DNA of 47,949 nt from an uncultured Verrucomicrobia subdivision 3 bacterium. Its GTDB lineage: Bacteria > Verrucomicrobiota > Verrucomicrobiia > Limisphaerales > UBA8199. The stretch lies in assembly GCA_903913865.1 (NCBI GenBank), contig CAIWMU010000088.1, forward strand, positions 1-47,949. Reading direction: 5' to 3'. The position numbers and the translations under genes were made by a program. Under the pieces are notes generated by a model. That model was not told the origin of the DNA, made no database searches, and saw only the letters and a program-made list of their open reading frames with translations. Below, piece by piece: positions 8,933-18,115 of the stretch (within the stretch, counting starts at the first letter, position 1; each line of letters opens with the position of its first letter).

Positions 8933-10228
8933 GTGAAACTGACCGATTTTAGGGGGATCCTACAATACATACCCCAGTTCCGGGAAAAGACCTTCGTGAT
9001 CGGCCTTGATGGGGCGGTCGTGACAGGTGAAAACTTCAGCAATATCTGCATGGATATTGCTGTCCTGCGGAGCTTGAGCATCCGGGTCGTGCTCGTCCAC
9101 GGTGCCAGCGCACAGATCAAAAGTCTGGCCGAGGAGCAAAAAATCACCCCAACGAACCTCGATGGCACAGGAATAACCGATTCTGACACCCTACAACTGG
9201 CGCTCACAGCAGCCAACCGCCTGACCCACGAAATCCTGGAAGCCCTGGCCGCGAACGATCTGCGTGCAGCATGCACCAATGCGATCATCGCCCACCCGAT
9301 GGGGATTTTGCAGGGGGTGGACCATCTTCAGACCGGGAAGGTCGAGCGGGTTGATGTCGAATTTCTGCAGACACTTTTAGATCACGGAATCATCCCCGTC
9401 CTCCCCCCTCTCGGAGTGGATGGCGATGGAAAGACCTTCCGTGTTAATTCCGACAGCATCGCGGTCTCGGTCGCGGAAACTCTTAAAGCGGCCAAGCTGA
9501 TGTTCATCACCAAACATGATGGCATAAAAGTGGGAGAGCATGTGATTCGCCAGATGCCTGTCTCAGACCTGGAATCTGTGTTGGCCATGCAGCGTGCACG
9601 GGTTCACCCGGAGATGTTGTCCAAGGCAATTCATGCGGTTGCCGCATGCAAGGCGGGAGTGCAGCGGGTTCATGTGCTGAACGGATCCACTGAGGAGGGA
9701 CTTCTCGCTGAAGTCTTTACAAATGAAGGGGTTGGAACTTTGGTTTACGCAAACGAGTTTCAGCAAATCCGACGGGCGCTTAAGAAGGATGTTCGCGCAA
9801 TCCTGAACCTCACCAAGTCCTCCGTTGCGAGCGAGGAACTGCTCAAACGGACACGCCCCATGATCGAGAAGCAGCTTGGGGATTACTATATCTTTGAAAT
9901 CGATAAGAACCCGGTTGCATGCGTCGCACTCCATGTCCATGCGGATCAAGGCAAGGGCGAACTCGCCTGCCTCTACGTCAGCCCATCCCATGAAAATCAG
10001 GGGATCGGCCGGAAACTGATCCAGTTCGTGGAAAACCGCGCGCGTGAAATGGGGCTGGTTGAGCTTCAAACCCTTTCAACCCAGGCGTTCAGTTACTTTC
10101 AGTCGAAGGGGGGCTTTATCGAAGGATCTCCTGATGATCTTCCTGCCCATCGCCGGGAGAAATATGATCAAAGTGGCCGGAATTCCAAGGTTCTGGTAAA
10201 ACGCCTGAAGCCTCCAGGAGTTGGATGA
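8933..10228 (+). CDS. argA: Amino-acid N-acetyltransferase (N-acetylglutamate synthase)
   Basis: Catalyses acetyl-CoA + glutamate to N-acetylglutamate, the first step of arginine synthesis. The 431-residue protein has the classical ArgA two-domain plan. An amino-acid-kinase fold (residues 1 to about 290) shows VIGLDGAVVTGENF, VLVHGASAQI, and PPLGVDGDGKTFRVNSDSIA. A GNAT acetyltransferase domain follows (about 290-431) with the acetyl-CoA loop SPSHENQGIGRKLI and the ending SKVLVKRL typical of this family. The start is GTG at 8933 without an obvious Shine-Dalgarno site. A TTGAAT at 8875 followed 16 bases later by TACTTA could be a promoter, but this is weak. proA follows 48 bases downstream; both draw on glutamate. 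Confidence 0.93.
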   Translation: MKLTDFRGILQYIPQFREKTFVIGLDGAVVTGENFSNICMDIAVLRSLSIRVVLVHGASAQIKSLAEEQKITPTNLDGTGITDSDTLQLALTAANRLTHEILEALAANDLRAACTNAIIAHPMGILQGVDHLQTGKVERVDVEFLQTLLDHGIIPVLPPLGVDGDGKTFRVNSDSIAVSVAETLKAAKLMFITKHDGIKVGEHVIRQMPVSDLESVLAMQRARVHPEMLSKAIHAVAACKAGVQRVHVLNGSTEEGLLAEVFTNEGVGTLVYANEFQQIRRALKKDVRAILNLTKSSVASEELLKRTRPMIEKQLGDYYIFEIDKNPVACVALHVHADQGKGELACLYVSPSHENQGIGRKLIQFVENRAREMGLVELQTLSTQAFSYFQSKGGFIEGSPDDLPAHRREKYDQSGRNSKVLVKRLKPPGVG

Positions 10229-10276
10229 CCTACAGACTTGAGGAAATCATCCATCCCTGCCATCCATCCAAATACC

Positions 10277-11566
10277 ATGAATTTACGGGACGAAATGACC
10301 CTTCTGGCCCGCCATGCCAAAGCAGCATCCCGGGAACTTGCGCTGCTCACCACCGAGGAAAAAAACCGTTGTCTCCTCGCCATGGCCTCGGCGATCGAAC
10401 AAAATTCAGCCGCGATCGCCAGTGCCAACCAGCTGGACATGATCGCCGCTGCCGAGTCGGGGCTCTCATCAGCGATGCTGGACCGTCTTAAGCTCGACGC
10501 AAAGCGTATCGCTGCCATGGCAAAGGCCCTCCGCGAGGTGGCGTCATTGCCCGATCCTGTTGGGCGAATTCTGGATGATCGAACCCGCCCCAACGGCTTG
10601 CGTCTTCAGAAGATTGCCACGCCAATGGGCGTTGTGGTCATCATCTACGAGTCCCGGCCCAACGTCACAGCCGATGCGGCCAGCCTTTGTTTCAAGGCCG
10701 GGAGCGCCACCATCCTGCGCGGAGGCAGAGAGGCTCTGAACTCCAATCAGGAAATTGCCCGACTCCTGATCACCGGGGCGAAGGCCGCCCTGCCCTCGTT
10801 CCCGGTTCACGCCATTCAGGTTGTGCCAACGTCCGACCGTCTAGCCATCCCTGAGCTCCTGTCGCTCACCCAGTATGTTGACCTTTGCATGCCCCGTGGC
10901 GGCGAGGGCCTCATTCGTGCTGTGTCCGAGTGTTCAAAAGTACCGGTTATCAAGCACTATAAAGGCGTCTGCCACGTTTTTGTGGACGAATCGGCTGATT
11001 TGGGGATGGCTGAATCCATCTCGACTAACGCGAAGCTTCAGCGCCCGGCGGTCTGCAATTCCATGGAGACGCTCCTGATCCACTCGGCTGTGGCAAAGGT
11101 CTTTCTTGAAACGCTGGCGGAGAAGCTCGCGTCGAAAAACGTTCAAATCCACGCTGATTCTGAGGCCCATGCGATCCTTCTGGGAGTCGCATCCTACGCA
11201 GACGGGTGCCGACTTGTCCCCGCTCTTGAGCAGGACTACTCGGTCGAATACAACGATTTGATCCTGAACGTCCGCATCGTTCCGGACCTTCGAAGCGCCA
11301 TCGATCATATCAACACCCACGGTTCAGCACACTCCGATACCATAGTCACCTCCAACAATGCCAATGCGAGACAGTTCCTGCGGGAGGTTGACTCAGCGGC
11401 GGTGTATTGGAATGCATCCACCCGGTTCACTGATGGTGGTGAATTCGGGATGGGGGCCGAGATTGGAATCAGCACCGACAAAGTGGGTGCACGTGGCCCG
11501 ATGGGGCTTGAGGAATTGACGACTTACAAATGGCAGGGGATTGGCAGCGGGCAAATTCGCGAGTAA
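10277..11566 (+). CDS. proA: Glutamate-5-semialdehyde dehydrogenase (gamma-glutamyl phosphate reductase)
   Basis: NADPH-dependent reduction of gamma-glutamyl phosphate in proline synthesis. The 429-residue protein matches full-length ProA: PMGVVVIIYESRPNVTADAA, LRGGREALNSN, and VIKHYKGVCHVFVD. The catalytic cysteine is Cys260 in KLQRPAVCNSMETLL, and the C-terminal STRFTDGGEFGMGAEIGIST motif is present. ATG 10277 begins at the family's usual N-terminus; a TTG 39 bases upstream adds nothing conserved. No proB is next to it. It converges with cysK across a short interval with a hairpin. Confidence 0.96.
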   Translation: MNLRDEMTLLARHAKAASRELALLTTEEKNRCLLAMASAIEQNSAAIASANQLDMIAAAESGLSSAMLDRLKLDAKRIAAMAKALREVASLPDPVGRILDDRTRPNGLRLQKIATPMGVVVIIYESRPNVTADAASLCFKAGSATILRGGREALNSNQEIARLLITGAKAALPSFPVHAIQVVPTSDRLAIPELLSLTQYVDLCMPRGGEGLIRAVSECSKVPVIKHYKGVCHVFVDESADLGMAESISTNAKLQRPAVCNSMETLLIHSAVAKVFLETLAEKLASKNVQIHADSEAHAILLGVASYADGCRLVPALEQDYSVEYNDLILNVRIVPDLRSAIDHINTHGSAHSDTIVTSNNANARQFLREVDSAAVYWNASTRFTDGGEFGMGAEIGISTDKVGARGPMGLEELTTYKWQGIGSGQIRE

Positions 11567-11615
11567 CGGCATGAACCGTGAGGGCACAGGGTTTATCTGT
11601 GCTGTACAAACAAAA

Positions 11616-11647
11616 GGGTGCTTGCCCCCATACGCAGCAAAGCACCC
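11616..11647 (-). terminator. Rho-independent terminator of cysK
   Basis: GGGTGCTT at 11616-11623 pairs perfectly with AAGCACCC at 11640-11647 around a 16-base loop. Read on the minus strand the stem is followed by TTTTGTTTG, a T-rich tract. It lies 23 bases past the cysK stop codon. It may also slow plus-strand transcription from proA, but no T tract follows on that side. Confidence 0.7.
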
Positions 11648-11669
11648 TGAAGATCTATTGGCAATTAAA

Positions 11670-12653
11670 TCAGGAGCCCACCTGAGCGCGGGCGTCTGCT
11701 GCAAGCGGTGTGCTCAAATAGCGCTCACCCGTGGAGCATGCGAACGTAACAATTGTCTTTCCCTTGTTCTCAGGGCGTTTCGCCAGCTCGATGGCGGCCC
11801 AGACATTCGCTCCGGTGGAGATTCCCACAAGAATTCCCTCCTCCTTCGCAAGCCGCCTCGCCATTGCAAATGCATCGTCATTGGCCACCTGAACAGCCTC
11901 CACTATTTGGGGGTTGCCCTGACTATCCTTGAGGTGGAGATTTTTGGGCACAAACCCTGCTCCAGTTCCCTGGATCTTGTGTGCACCGGGCTTGACCGGC
12001 TGCCCCGCCAGGGTTTGGGAAATCACAGGTGAATCCTTAGGTTCAACTGCGATGGCTTGGAATCCGGGTCTCCGTGGTTTGATCACCTCGGTGCATCCTG
12101 TCAGTGTGCCACCGGTCCCCACAGCGGAGACCAGTATGTCCACCTTCCCGTCCGTATCATCCCAGATTTCCTCGGCGGTTGTGCGCTTGTGGATTTCGGG
12201 ATTTGCAGGGTTTTCAAACTGCTGGGGGATCCAGGAATTGGGGGTTTCTTTTGCCAGTTGTTCGGCCTTCGCGATGGCGCCCTTCATACCCTCGGCTCCC
12301 GGCGTGAGAACCAGTTTTGCACCCAACATCGCCAAAAGAGTGCGTCTTTCAAGCGACATTGTCTCGGGCATCGTCAGGATAAGCTGATAACCTTTCGCAG
12401 CCGCGACAAACGCGAGGGCAATACCGGTGTTGCCGCTTGTTGGCTCGATGATCACGGTATCTTTCTTAAGCTGACCCCGCTTTTCGGCGTCTTCGATCAT
12501 CGCCATCCCAATGCGATCCTTGACACTCCCGAGTGGATTGAAAAACTCACACTTCAACAGGATTGTCGCTGGCAGCCCCTCAGTGACGTGGTTCAGCCGC
12601 ACCAGGGGCGTTCTACCCACCGTATCAACAATCGTATTGTATATTCTTCCCAT
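11670..12653 (-). CDS. cysK: Cysteine synthase A (O-acetylserine sulfhydrylase)
   Basis: A PLP enzyme that makes cysteine from O-acetylserine and sulfide. The 327-residue protein carries the PLP lysine in [13 protein letters not shown] (Lys45), the substrate loop [13 protein letters not shown], the phosphate-binding GTGGTLTG, and [12 protein letters not shown]. It ends near [14 protein letters not shown] 12653 gives the normal family start [20 protein letters not shown]; 20 more codons are open upstream but not conserved. It is a single-gene unit, with a terminator at 11616-11647 and a 17-base palindrome 85 bases upstream that could be its operator. Confidence 0.96.
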   Translation of the reverse strand: MGRIYNTIVDTVGRTPLVRLNHVTEGLPATILLKCEFFNPLGSVKDRIGMAMIEDAEKRGQLKKDTVIIEPTSGNTGIALAFVAAAKGYQLILTMPETMSLERRTLLAMLGAKLVLTPGAEGMKGAIAKAEQLAKETPNSWIPQQFENPANPEIHKRTTAEEIWDDTDGKVDILVSAVGTGGTLTGCTEVIKPRRPGFQAIAVEPKDSPVISQTLAGQPVKPGAHKIQGTGAGFVPKNLHLKDSQGNPQIVEAVQVANDDAFAMARRLAKEEGILVGISTGANVWAAIELAKRPENKGKTIVTFACSTGERYLSTPLAADARAQVGS

Positions 12654-12737
12654 AAAATTCGTTTTTGTAGTTTGACTAACAATATCGTTCCTATTTTCGC
12701 TTAAGCACAACAATTCGGCAAATTATTTCTGTGTAAC

Positions 12738-12754
12738 ATAAGCACCATGCTTAT
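12738..12754. promoter_or_regulatory. Palindrome in the cysK/TPR-gene divergent promoter region
   Basis: ATAAGCA-cca-TGCTTAT is a perfect 7-base inverted repeat with a 3-base spacer. It is centred about 90 bases from the starts of both cysK and the divergent membrane/TPR gene. Size and symmetry fit a dimeric repressor site such as those of Rrf2-type cysteine regulators. That assignment is inference only. Confidence 0.4.
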
Positions 12755-12838
12755 CTTTCATCTCTATTAGGATTCGACCTCCAAGCCTTTATCCCTTATT
12801 TTCACCCAAGCGCCTGTCTGTCAACGCAGGCCAGATCC

Positions 12839-15154
12839 ATGCCAAACCAAATACCAGAATTCAGCCGCGGGTCCGGGGTGAAGTCCCCGGCCATCTTGAT
12901 TTGTCTGGCAATCGCCATTCTCACCGCTGTGGTCTACTGGCGGACGGGGCAAAATAGTTTCATCAATTTCGATGATCCTGATTATGTAACGGCCAATCCG
13001 ATGACCCAGTCCGGGTTGACTTTGGAGACTGTCCGCTGGGCTTTTGGAAGCTCCCACTCGAGCAACTGGCATCCAGTAACGTGGCTCTCCCACGCGCTTG
13101 ATTGCCAGCTCTTTGGCCTGAATCTTGGTGCGCATCATCTGGAGAGTCTGGGAATACACATTGGGAATGCGATGCTCCTGTTTTTGCTGCTAAAGCGGAT
13201 TACGGGATCGCTCTGGCGGAGCGCGTTCGTTGCCGCACTGTTTGCGGTGCATCCTCTCCACGTTGAGTCCGTTGCCTGGCTCTCTGAGAGGAAAGATGTC
13301 CTGAGCACCCTTTTCTTTCTGCTTACGATCTGGTCCTACGCCAGCTACACAGGAAGGTTGCAGCCCCCCCCTGCCCTGCCCCCTACGGGCCGGTCCCGGG
13401 GTGTTTCCTATGGGTTGGCTCTTGTGTGGTTCGCGCTGGGTCTCATGAGTAAGCCCATGCTGGTCACTCTGCCTTGCGTGCTTCTGCTCCTTGATTTCTG
13501 GCCGCTCGGCCGCATGACCCAACGAGCAACTTTCGGAAAGTTGTTGATCGAGAAACTGCCATTCTTCGCCTTGGCGGCCGCATCCTCTGCGGCCACATTT
13601 CTGGTCCAGCGTGCGAGCGGTGCCGTGGTGCCTCTGGCGAGTTCATCCCTCGAGACCCGGGCTGCGAACGCCCTTGTCGCTTATGGGCGCTACCTTGGCA
13701 GCACATTCGTGCCCGTGGATCTCTCGGTTTTTTATCCCTATATTCCGGTCGACTTCTCCTCCGGGACCGTCCTGGGGTCCGGTTTGTTGCTGGTCGCCAT
13801 CTCAATCGGGGCCTGTTTCTTTGCAAGAAGCAGACCTTGGGCGTTTGTGGGCTGGTTCTGGTTTCTTGGGACGTTGGTGCCGGTCATAGGGTTGGTGCAG
13901 GTCGGCCGGCAGTCGATGGCGGACCGTTACACCTACCTGCCCCACATCGGCTTTTTTATTCTTTTCACCTGGGCCTGCGCCGAAGCGCTTGGACGGTCAA
14001 AGGCGGGGAGGGCGGTTTGCGGTGCCCTCGGATCGGCTGCGGTCCTGGTCTGTGGCTGGCTCACAGCCGATCAGGTTCCTCTTTGGCGCAATTCCACAAC
14101 ACTTTTCACCCATGCGGCGAAGGCGACGCAAAACAACTTCATCGCGCATGGAGTCCTGGCAAACGCCCTTTTGGATGCGGACAAACTTGAGGAAGCGGGC
14201 GCAGAGGTGGAAAAGTCCATACAGATCAACCCCGGGTATCCAGAAGCCCACCTGACCCGAGGGCACATTCATGCAAAGAAAAAGGAGTTTGAAAAAGCTG
14301 TATCCTCTTTTCAGGATGCACTGCAGTTGGACGCCTCATTCGGGGACGCCTACACGAGTCTGGCCGATGTTCTGCTGAAGATGGGGAGGTTCTCCGAAGC
14401 CGAGGCTGCTGCACGTGCTGCACTGAGGTTGGGGCCTCTCGGTCTGCCGGCGCACTATTCATTGGCAACCGCGCTGCACCAGCAAAAAAAGTATCCTGAG
14501 GCGATTGAAACTTACCAAAAATTGATCAGCCTGAACCCCGGCCTCTTTTCACCCTACCGCTACATGGCCAACGCCTATTTTGCCATGGGCAAGGTGGATG
14601 AGGCGATAGCAAGTCTGCAAAAGGCGCTCAGCGTAAAGCCGGGAGATATGGAGACGCGGCTTGCGCTGGGTTTGGCATGCGTTGAATCGGGTCATTTGGA
14701 CGAGGGGACCGCAGCCCTGGAGGAGGTCCTCAGGATGCAGCCGCACAATGCGATCGCGGCCTATCAAGTCGGCATGGTTCGACAATCTCGAAAAGACTAT
14801 GCTGCTGCAGTGACATTCTTCCGGAAGGCTCTGGCCGAGCAACCGGAGTGGCCTGAAGCCCTCAACAACCTGGCATGGCTTCTTGCTGCCTGTCCCCGCT
14901 CCGAAGTCCGGGACGGAAGTCAGGCAGTGACCCTCGCTGAACGGGCGGTGAAACTCACAAGCGGCAAGGAGCCAATGTTTCTAGGCACTCTGGCCGCATC
15001 GTTCGCTGAAGCGGGCCGTTACGCTGAGGCGGTGGATGCCGCTGGAAAAGCCCGAGCCCTGGCTGAAGCTCAGGGGAACAAGGAACTGGCGAGGAGAAAC
15101 GGTGAACTGCTGGAGCTCTATCGTGCAGGCAAGGCATTCCATGAGGCTGAATGA
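12839..15154 (+). CDS. TMTC-like multi-spanning membrane protein with C-terminal TPRs
   Basis: A 771-residue protein. Roughly the first 420 residues hold about ten hydrophobic helices and the signature FINFDDPDYVTANPMTQSGL, SNWHPVTWLSHALDCQLFGL and FAVHPLHVESVAWLSERKDV. These are shared by a large family of bacterial proteins related to eukaryotic TMTC/PMT-like O-mannosyltransferases (GT-C fold). The rest consists of consecutive TPR units (for example LNPGLFSPYRYMANAYFAMG), ending in a NNLAWLLAACPRSEVRDG module seen in many verrucomicrobial TPR proteins. It is probably an inner-membrane glycosyltransferase-like protein; substrate unknown and catalysis not proven. It overlaps the next gene by 14 bases, and the two proteins share the same C-terminal TPR type. 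Confidence 0.8.
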   Translation: MPNQIPEFSRGSGVKSPAILICLAIAILTAVVYWRTGQNSFINFDDPDYVTANPMTQSGLTLETVRWAFGSSHSSNWHPVTWLSHALDCQLFGLNLGAHHLESLGIHIGNAMLLFLLLKRITGSLWRSAFVAALFAVHPLHVESVAWLSERKDVLSTLFFLLTIWSYASYTGRLQPPPALPPTGRSRGVSYGLALVWFALGLMSKPMLVTLPCVLLLLDFWPLGRMTQRATFGKLLIEKLPFFALAAASSAATFLVQRASGAVVPLASSSLETRAANALVAYGRYLGSTFVPVDLSVFYPYIPVDFSSGTVLGSGLLLVAISIGACFFARSRPWAFVGWFWFLGTLVPVIGLVQVGRQSMADRYTYLPHIGFFILFTWACAEALGRSKAGRAVCGALGSAAVLVCGWLTADQVPLWRNSTTLFTHAAKATQNNFIAHGVLANALLDADKLEEAGAEVEKSIQINPGYPEAHLTRGHIHAKKKEFEKAVSSFQDALQLDASFGDAYTSLADVLLKMGRFSEAEAAARAALRLGPLGLPAHYSLATALHQQKKYPEAIETYQKLISLNPGLFSPYRYMANAYFAMGKVDEAIASLQKALSVKPGDMETRLALGLACVESGHLDEGTAALEEVLRMQPHNAIAAYQVGMVRQSRKDYAAAVTFFRKALAEQPEWPEALNNLAWLLAACPRSEVRDGSQAVTLAERAVKLTSGKEPMFLGTLAASFAEAGRYAEAVDAAGKARALAEAQGNKELARRNGELLELYRAGKAFHEAE

Positions 15155-18071
15155 GCGTTTTGGCCGACTGCTGATCCCGGGCCTTATTGGGATCTTTCTG
15201 CTTTGCTTCGTATGGCTTGCAAACCAGGCCATGCGTGTGCCGGGGATTCCCTTTCTGCCTTCCAGCAGTGGGGCTGACTGGATCATTTTCCCTAAGCCTC
15301 CTGAAGCCACGCTACACAAGGTTGTTCCCGTTGCCGTGGAGTTTCAGCGTCCATTCACCCTTCAATCCCCCCCCAGGTCCGCTGACCTGTCCTGCCGCTG
15401 GTTTGCCAACGGTTCCGTCTCCATCAATGGGAGCAGAATCCTTTCCAGTTCTTCGAACAATTGGAAGAACATCTCCCGGATTGATATCTCAATGCACCTT
15501 AGGGCCGGGAGCAATTTCATCTCGGCAATGGTGACTAATGCCACCGCGCCACCTGCTCTATGGCTGAGATTGAGCTGTCCAGAATGCACAATCTCCACAG
15601 GGGAGGGATGGGCGGCATCCATAGCCGGATCCAGTTTCGCTCCGGCAGTCCGTGCCGATGCCGCCCCTTCAGTAAGGGATGGCAACCCACTTCATGGGCG
15701 GGAACGAATCGCCGAGTCCCTGAAGCGCAACTGGCTGATTCTGGTTCTGGTAACTGGTCTTTCGGCCCTGCTTGCCGTTGTTGCCCCGCTACGACGATTG
15801 GACATGGAGGGGGGAAAATGCGCACCCCGCATCGCATCGGCATTTGCGTGGGTCCGGGGGAATTTTTTCTGGGTTGTGCCCTTGATTATCGGGTTGGTCT
15901 GGCTGGTCTTATTCGCCAACAACATCCCACAGTTGGCAGCCCTGTTCGGTTTCGATAGGGACGGGCATCTTCAATACATTGATTACATCCTCACAAATCA
16001 GACCCTCCCGCTCGCTGATGCCGGATGGCAGATGTATCAACCTCCGCTCTTCTACATCCTGTCATCCCTGCTTGTGGCTCCATTCGGTTGGACAGCCAAC
16101 TCCGATGGGGCTCTGCTGCTCCTCCGTGCGTTTGCAGGAATCACCGGGCTCGCCCACGCCGTTTTGATCCTCTTCTGCCTCCGGCGGCTGTTCCCTGATC
16201 GGAAAGCAACGCAGCTCTTCGGTGCGTTGCTCGCTTCGTTTGTTCCTGCAAATCTTTATATTTCCCATCACATCACGAACGAGAATCTATCTGCCTTGCT
16301 CGTTACCACATCCTTCTGGTGCATTCTCCGGGTTGGAAGTCGCGGTGGCAGCCCGCTTCGATGGAGTGCACTGGGTGGCTTTGCCCTTGGCCTTGCCATG
16401 CTCACCAAGTTTTCCGCCCTGCTTGCAATCCCCGCTCTGCTACTCGCCCTGTTCTGGAAAATTGCCTTACCATCCGGGACTGACATCCAAGGTCCTTCTC
16501 CTGCAACCGCACTTCGCTGTGTCGGCCTCTTTATGGGAGTCTTTCTCCTTTCCTGCGGATGGCACTATGCACGGGTCTGGTTTCAGTTCGGGAACCCCCT
16601 GATCGGGAATTGGGATCCGCGACTTCCTTTTGCGTGGTGGCAGGACCCTGGCTATCGCACATCTTCCTGGTTTTCCGGCTTGGGAAGTTCTTACAACATT
16701 CCGCTTTTCAGCAGCCTCTCCAGCTTTGGCGATGGCCTTCTTTCAACCCTGTGGACGGATGGTTTGTGCGGGGGGTCTGCCCGAATGGATTTTCGGCCTC
16801 AATGGAACTATGACCTTCTGGATGGGGCATTTCTCCTGGGAACGGTCTGGACGGTCCTTGTAGTTCTTGGGTTTTGGAGACTGTTGCGTAGGGATTCGCG
16901 CTCGTTGACCGGAGAGGGTATTCTCGTGATAGGAGTTTCCGCCGCTTTCGCTTTTGGCATCTCCTACATGACGCTGCATGTCCCATCCTATGGTCAGGTG
17001 AAGTTTTTCTACGCGCTCCCTGCCCTGCTTCCTTTCTGCATTCTGGCGGCAACCGGGTGGGATTGGGTCACATCGCGCGGCAGAGTCTGGGAGGCTCTTC
17101 TGAACATGCTTCTCGGCACGTGGGTATTGCTGGTGCTTTGTGGGTTTTGGATTCGCAGTTCCAGCCCTGCGACGCATGAAGTTCGTGGAATTGGTCTTGC
17201 TGATGAGGGACGATTTGCAGAGGCTCAGGACTCATTCTCCCGCTCAAAGATTCTTGGTGGTCCCACATCAGCGACTGCAGGCCTCGCTGCAGCAATGGAT
17301 CGTCAAGGCCAGCGGGAAGAGGCCCGGAAACTACTTGAAGCTGAACTACAGATTCATCCGGGAGACCCCAGCCTGCTCATCCAGCTTGGCACGATCCTCG
17401 CCCTGCAGGGAAATTACAGCTCAGCCGTGACATTCCTGCAGCAGGCTCTCGCAAGGCAGCCGGATCACCCGTTGATCGCTCAAAAGCTTGCTGTCTGCCT
17501 CAACCGATTGGGGCGGCACAGGGATGCGATTCAGGTCTGCCGTGACGGATTGAGGGTGACTCCATACAGCCCAGACTTGCACTATTGGATCGCCAATTCC
17601 GCGGTGGCTTTGAACGATGTGGCGCTCGCTATTGGTCACCTGCAACTGGCTGCGGAATTGCGTCAGACGGATCCTGCCACCTGGCAGGAATTTGCACAGG
17701 CTTTGCAGAAAGCCGGGCAGGATTCACGCGCCATTGTCGCGTATGGGCAGGCTCTGAGCCTCAAGGGGGACGCCCCGGACATTCTGAACAATGCTGCCTG
17801 GTTGCTTGCATCCTCATCTGACAAGGATGTCAGAAACGGGAAGCGAGCGGTGCAACTGGCTGAGCAGGCCTGCGACCTGACGGGGTATCAGGAGCCGATG
17901 ATTCTGGGCACACTTGCAGCTGCACAAGCTCAGGCTGGCAACTTTGCAACTGCGGCCGATACTGCCACTAAGGCTGCACAACTTGCCACAGCCTCAGGCC
18001 AGAAAAATGTGGCCGAAGCAAACCAGAAATATCTTCAGCTCTATTATTCGAAGGGGTTGGCCCTTCCCTGA
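15141..18071 (+). CDS. GT39-like membrane glycosyltransferase with C-terminal TPRs
   Basis: A 976-residue protein. It has one N-terminal membrane helix (LLIPGLIGIFLLCFVWLA), a periplasmic beta-rich part of about 180 residues, and a second hydrophobic block (about 220-680) with many helices. That block contains LFGFDRDGHLQYIDYI, QMYQPPLFYILSSLL and FVPANLYISHHITNENLSAL, in the style of GT-C/ArnT-like glycosyltransferases that use polyprenyl-phosphate sugars. A TPR region (about 700-976) ends with NNAAWLLASSSDKDVRNG, the same closing module as the upstream protein. ATG 15141 overlaps the upstream stop by 14 bases, indicating coupling. The donor and acceptor are unknown; protein or lipid glycosylation at the outer face of the inner membrane is the likely role. 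Confidence 0.75.
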   Translation: MRLNERFGRLLIPGLIGIFLLCFVWLANQAMRVPGIPFLPSSSGADWIIFPKPPEATLHKVVPVAVEFQRPFTLQSPPRSADLSCRWFANGSVSINGSRILSSSSNNWKNISRIDISMHLRAGSNFISAMVTNATAPPALWLRLSCPECTISTGEGWAASIAGSSFAPAVRADAAPSVRDGNPLHGRERIAESLKRNWLILVLVTGLSALLAVVAPLRRLDMEGGKCAPRIASAFAWVRGNFFWVVPLIIGLVWLVLFANNIPQLAALFGFDRDGHLQYIDYILTNQTLPLADAGWQMYQPPLFYILSSLLVAPFGWTANSDGALLLLRAFAGITGLAHAVLILFCLRRLFPDRKATQLFGALLASFVPANLYISHHITNENLSALLVTTSFWCILRVGSRGGSPLRWSALGGFALGLAMLTKFSALLAIPALLLALFWKIALPSGTDIQGPSPATALRCVGLFMGVFLLSCGWHYARVWFQFGNPLIGNWDPRLPFAWWQDPGYRTSSWFSGLGSSYNIPLFSSLSSFGDGLLSTLWTDGLCGGSARMDFRPQWNYDLLDGAFLLGTVWTVLVVLGFWRLLRRDSRSLTGEGILVIGVSAAFAFGISYMTLHVPSYGQVKFFYALPALLPFCILAATGWDWVTSRGRVWEALLNMLLGTWVLLVLCGFWIRSSSPATHEVRGIGLADEGRFAEAQDSFSRSKILGGPTSATAGLAAAMDRQGQREEARKLLEAELQIHPGDPSLLIQLGTILALQGNYSSAVTFLQQALARQPDHPLIAQKLAVCLNRLGRHRDAIQVCRDGLRVTPYSPDLHYWIANSAVALNDVALAIGHLQLAAELRQTDPATWQEFAQALQKAGQDSRAIVAYGQALSLKGDAPDILNNAAWLLASSSDKDVRNGKRAVQLAEQACDLTGYQEPMILGTLAAAQAQAGNFATAADTATKAAQLATASGQKNVAEANQKYLQLYYSKGLALP

Positions 18072-18115
18072 TACATTGACGCCCGCCTCCGTTCGGTGCC
18101 CTCGAACCACGCTCA

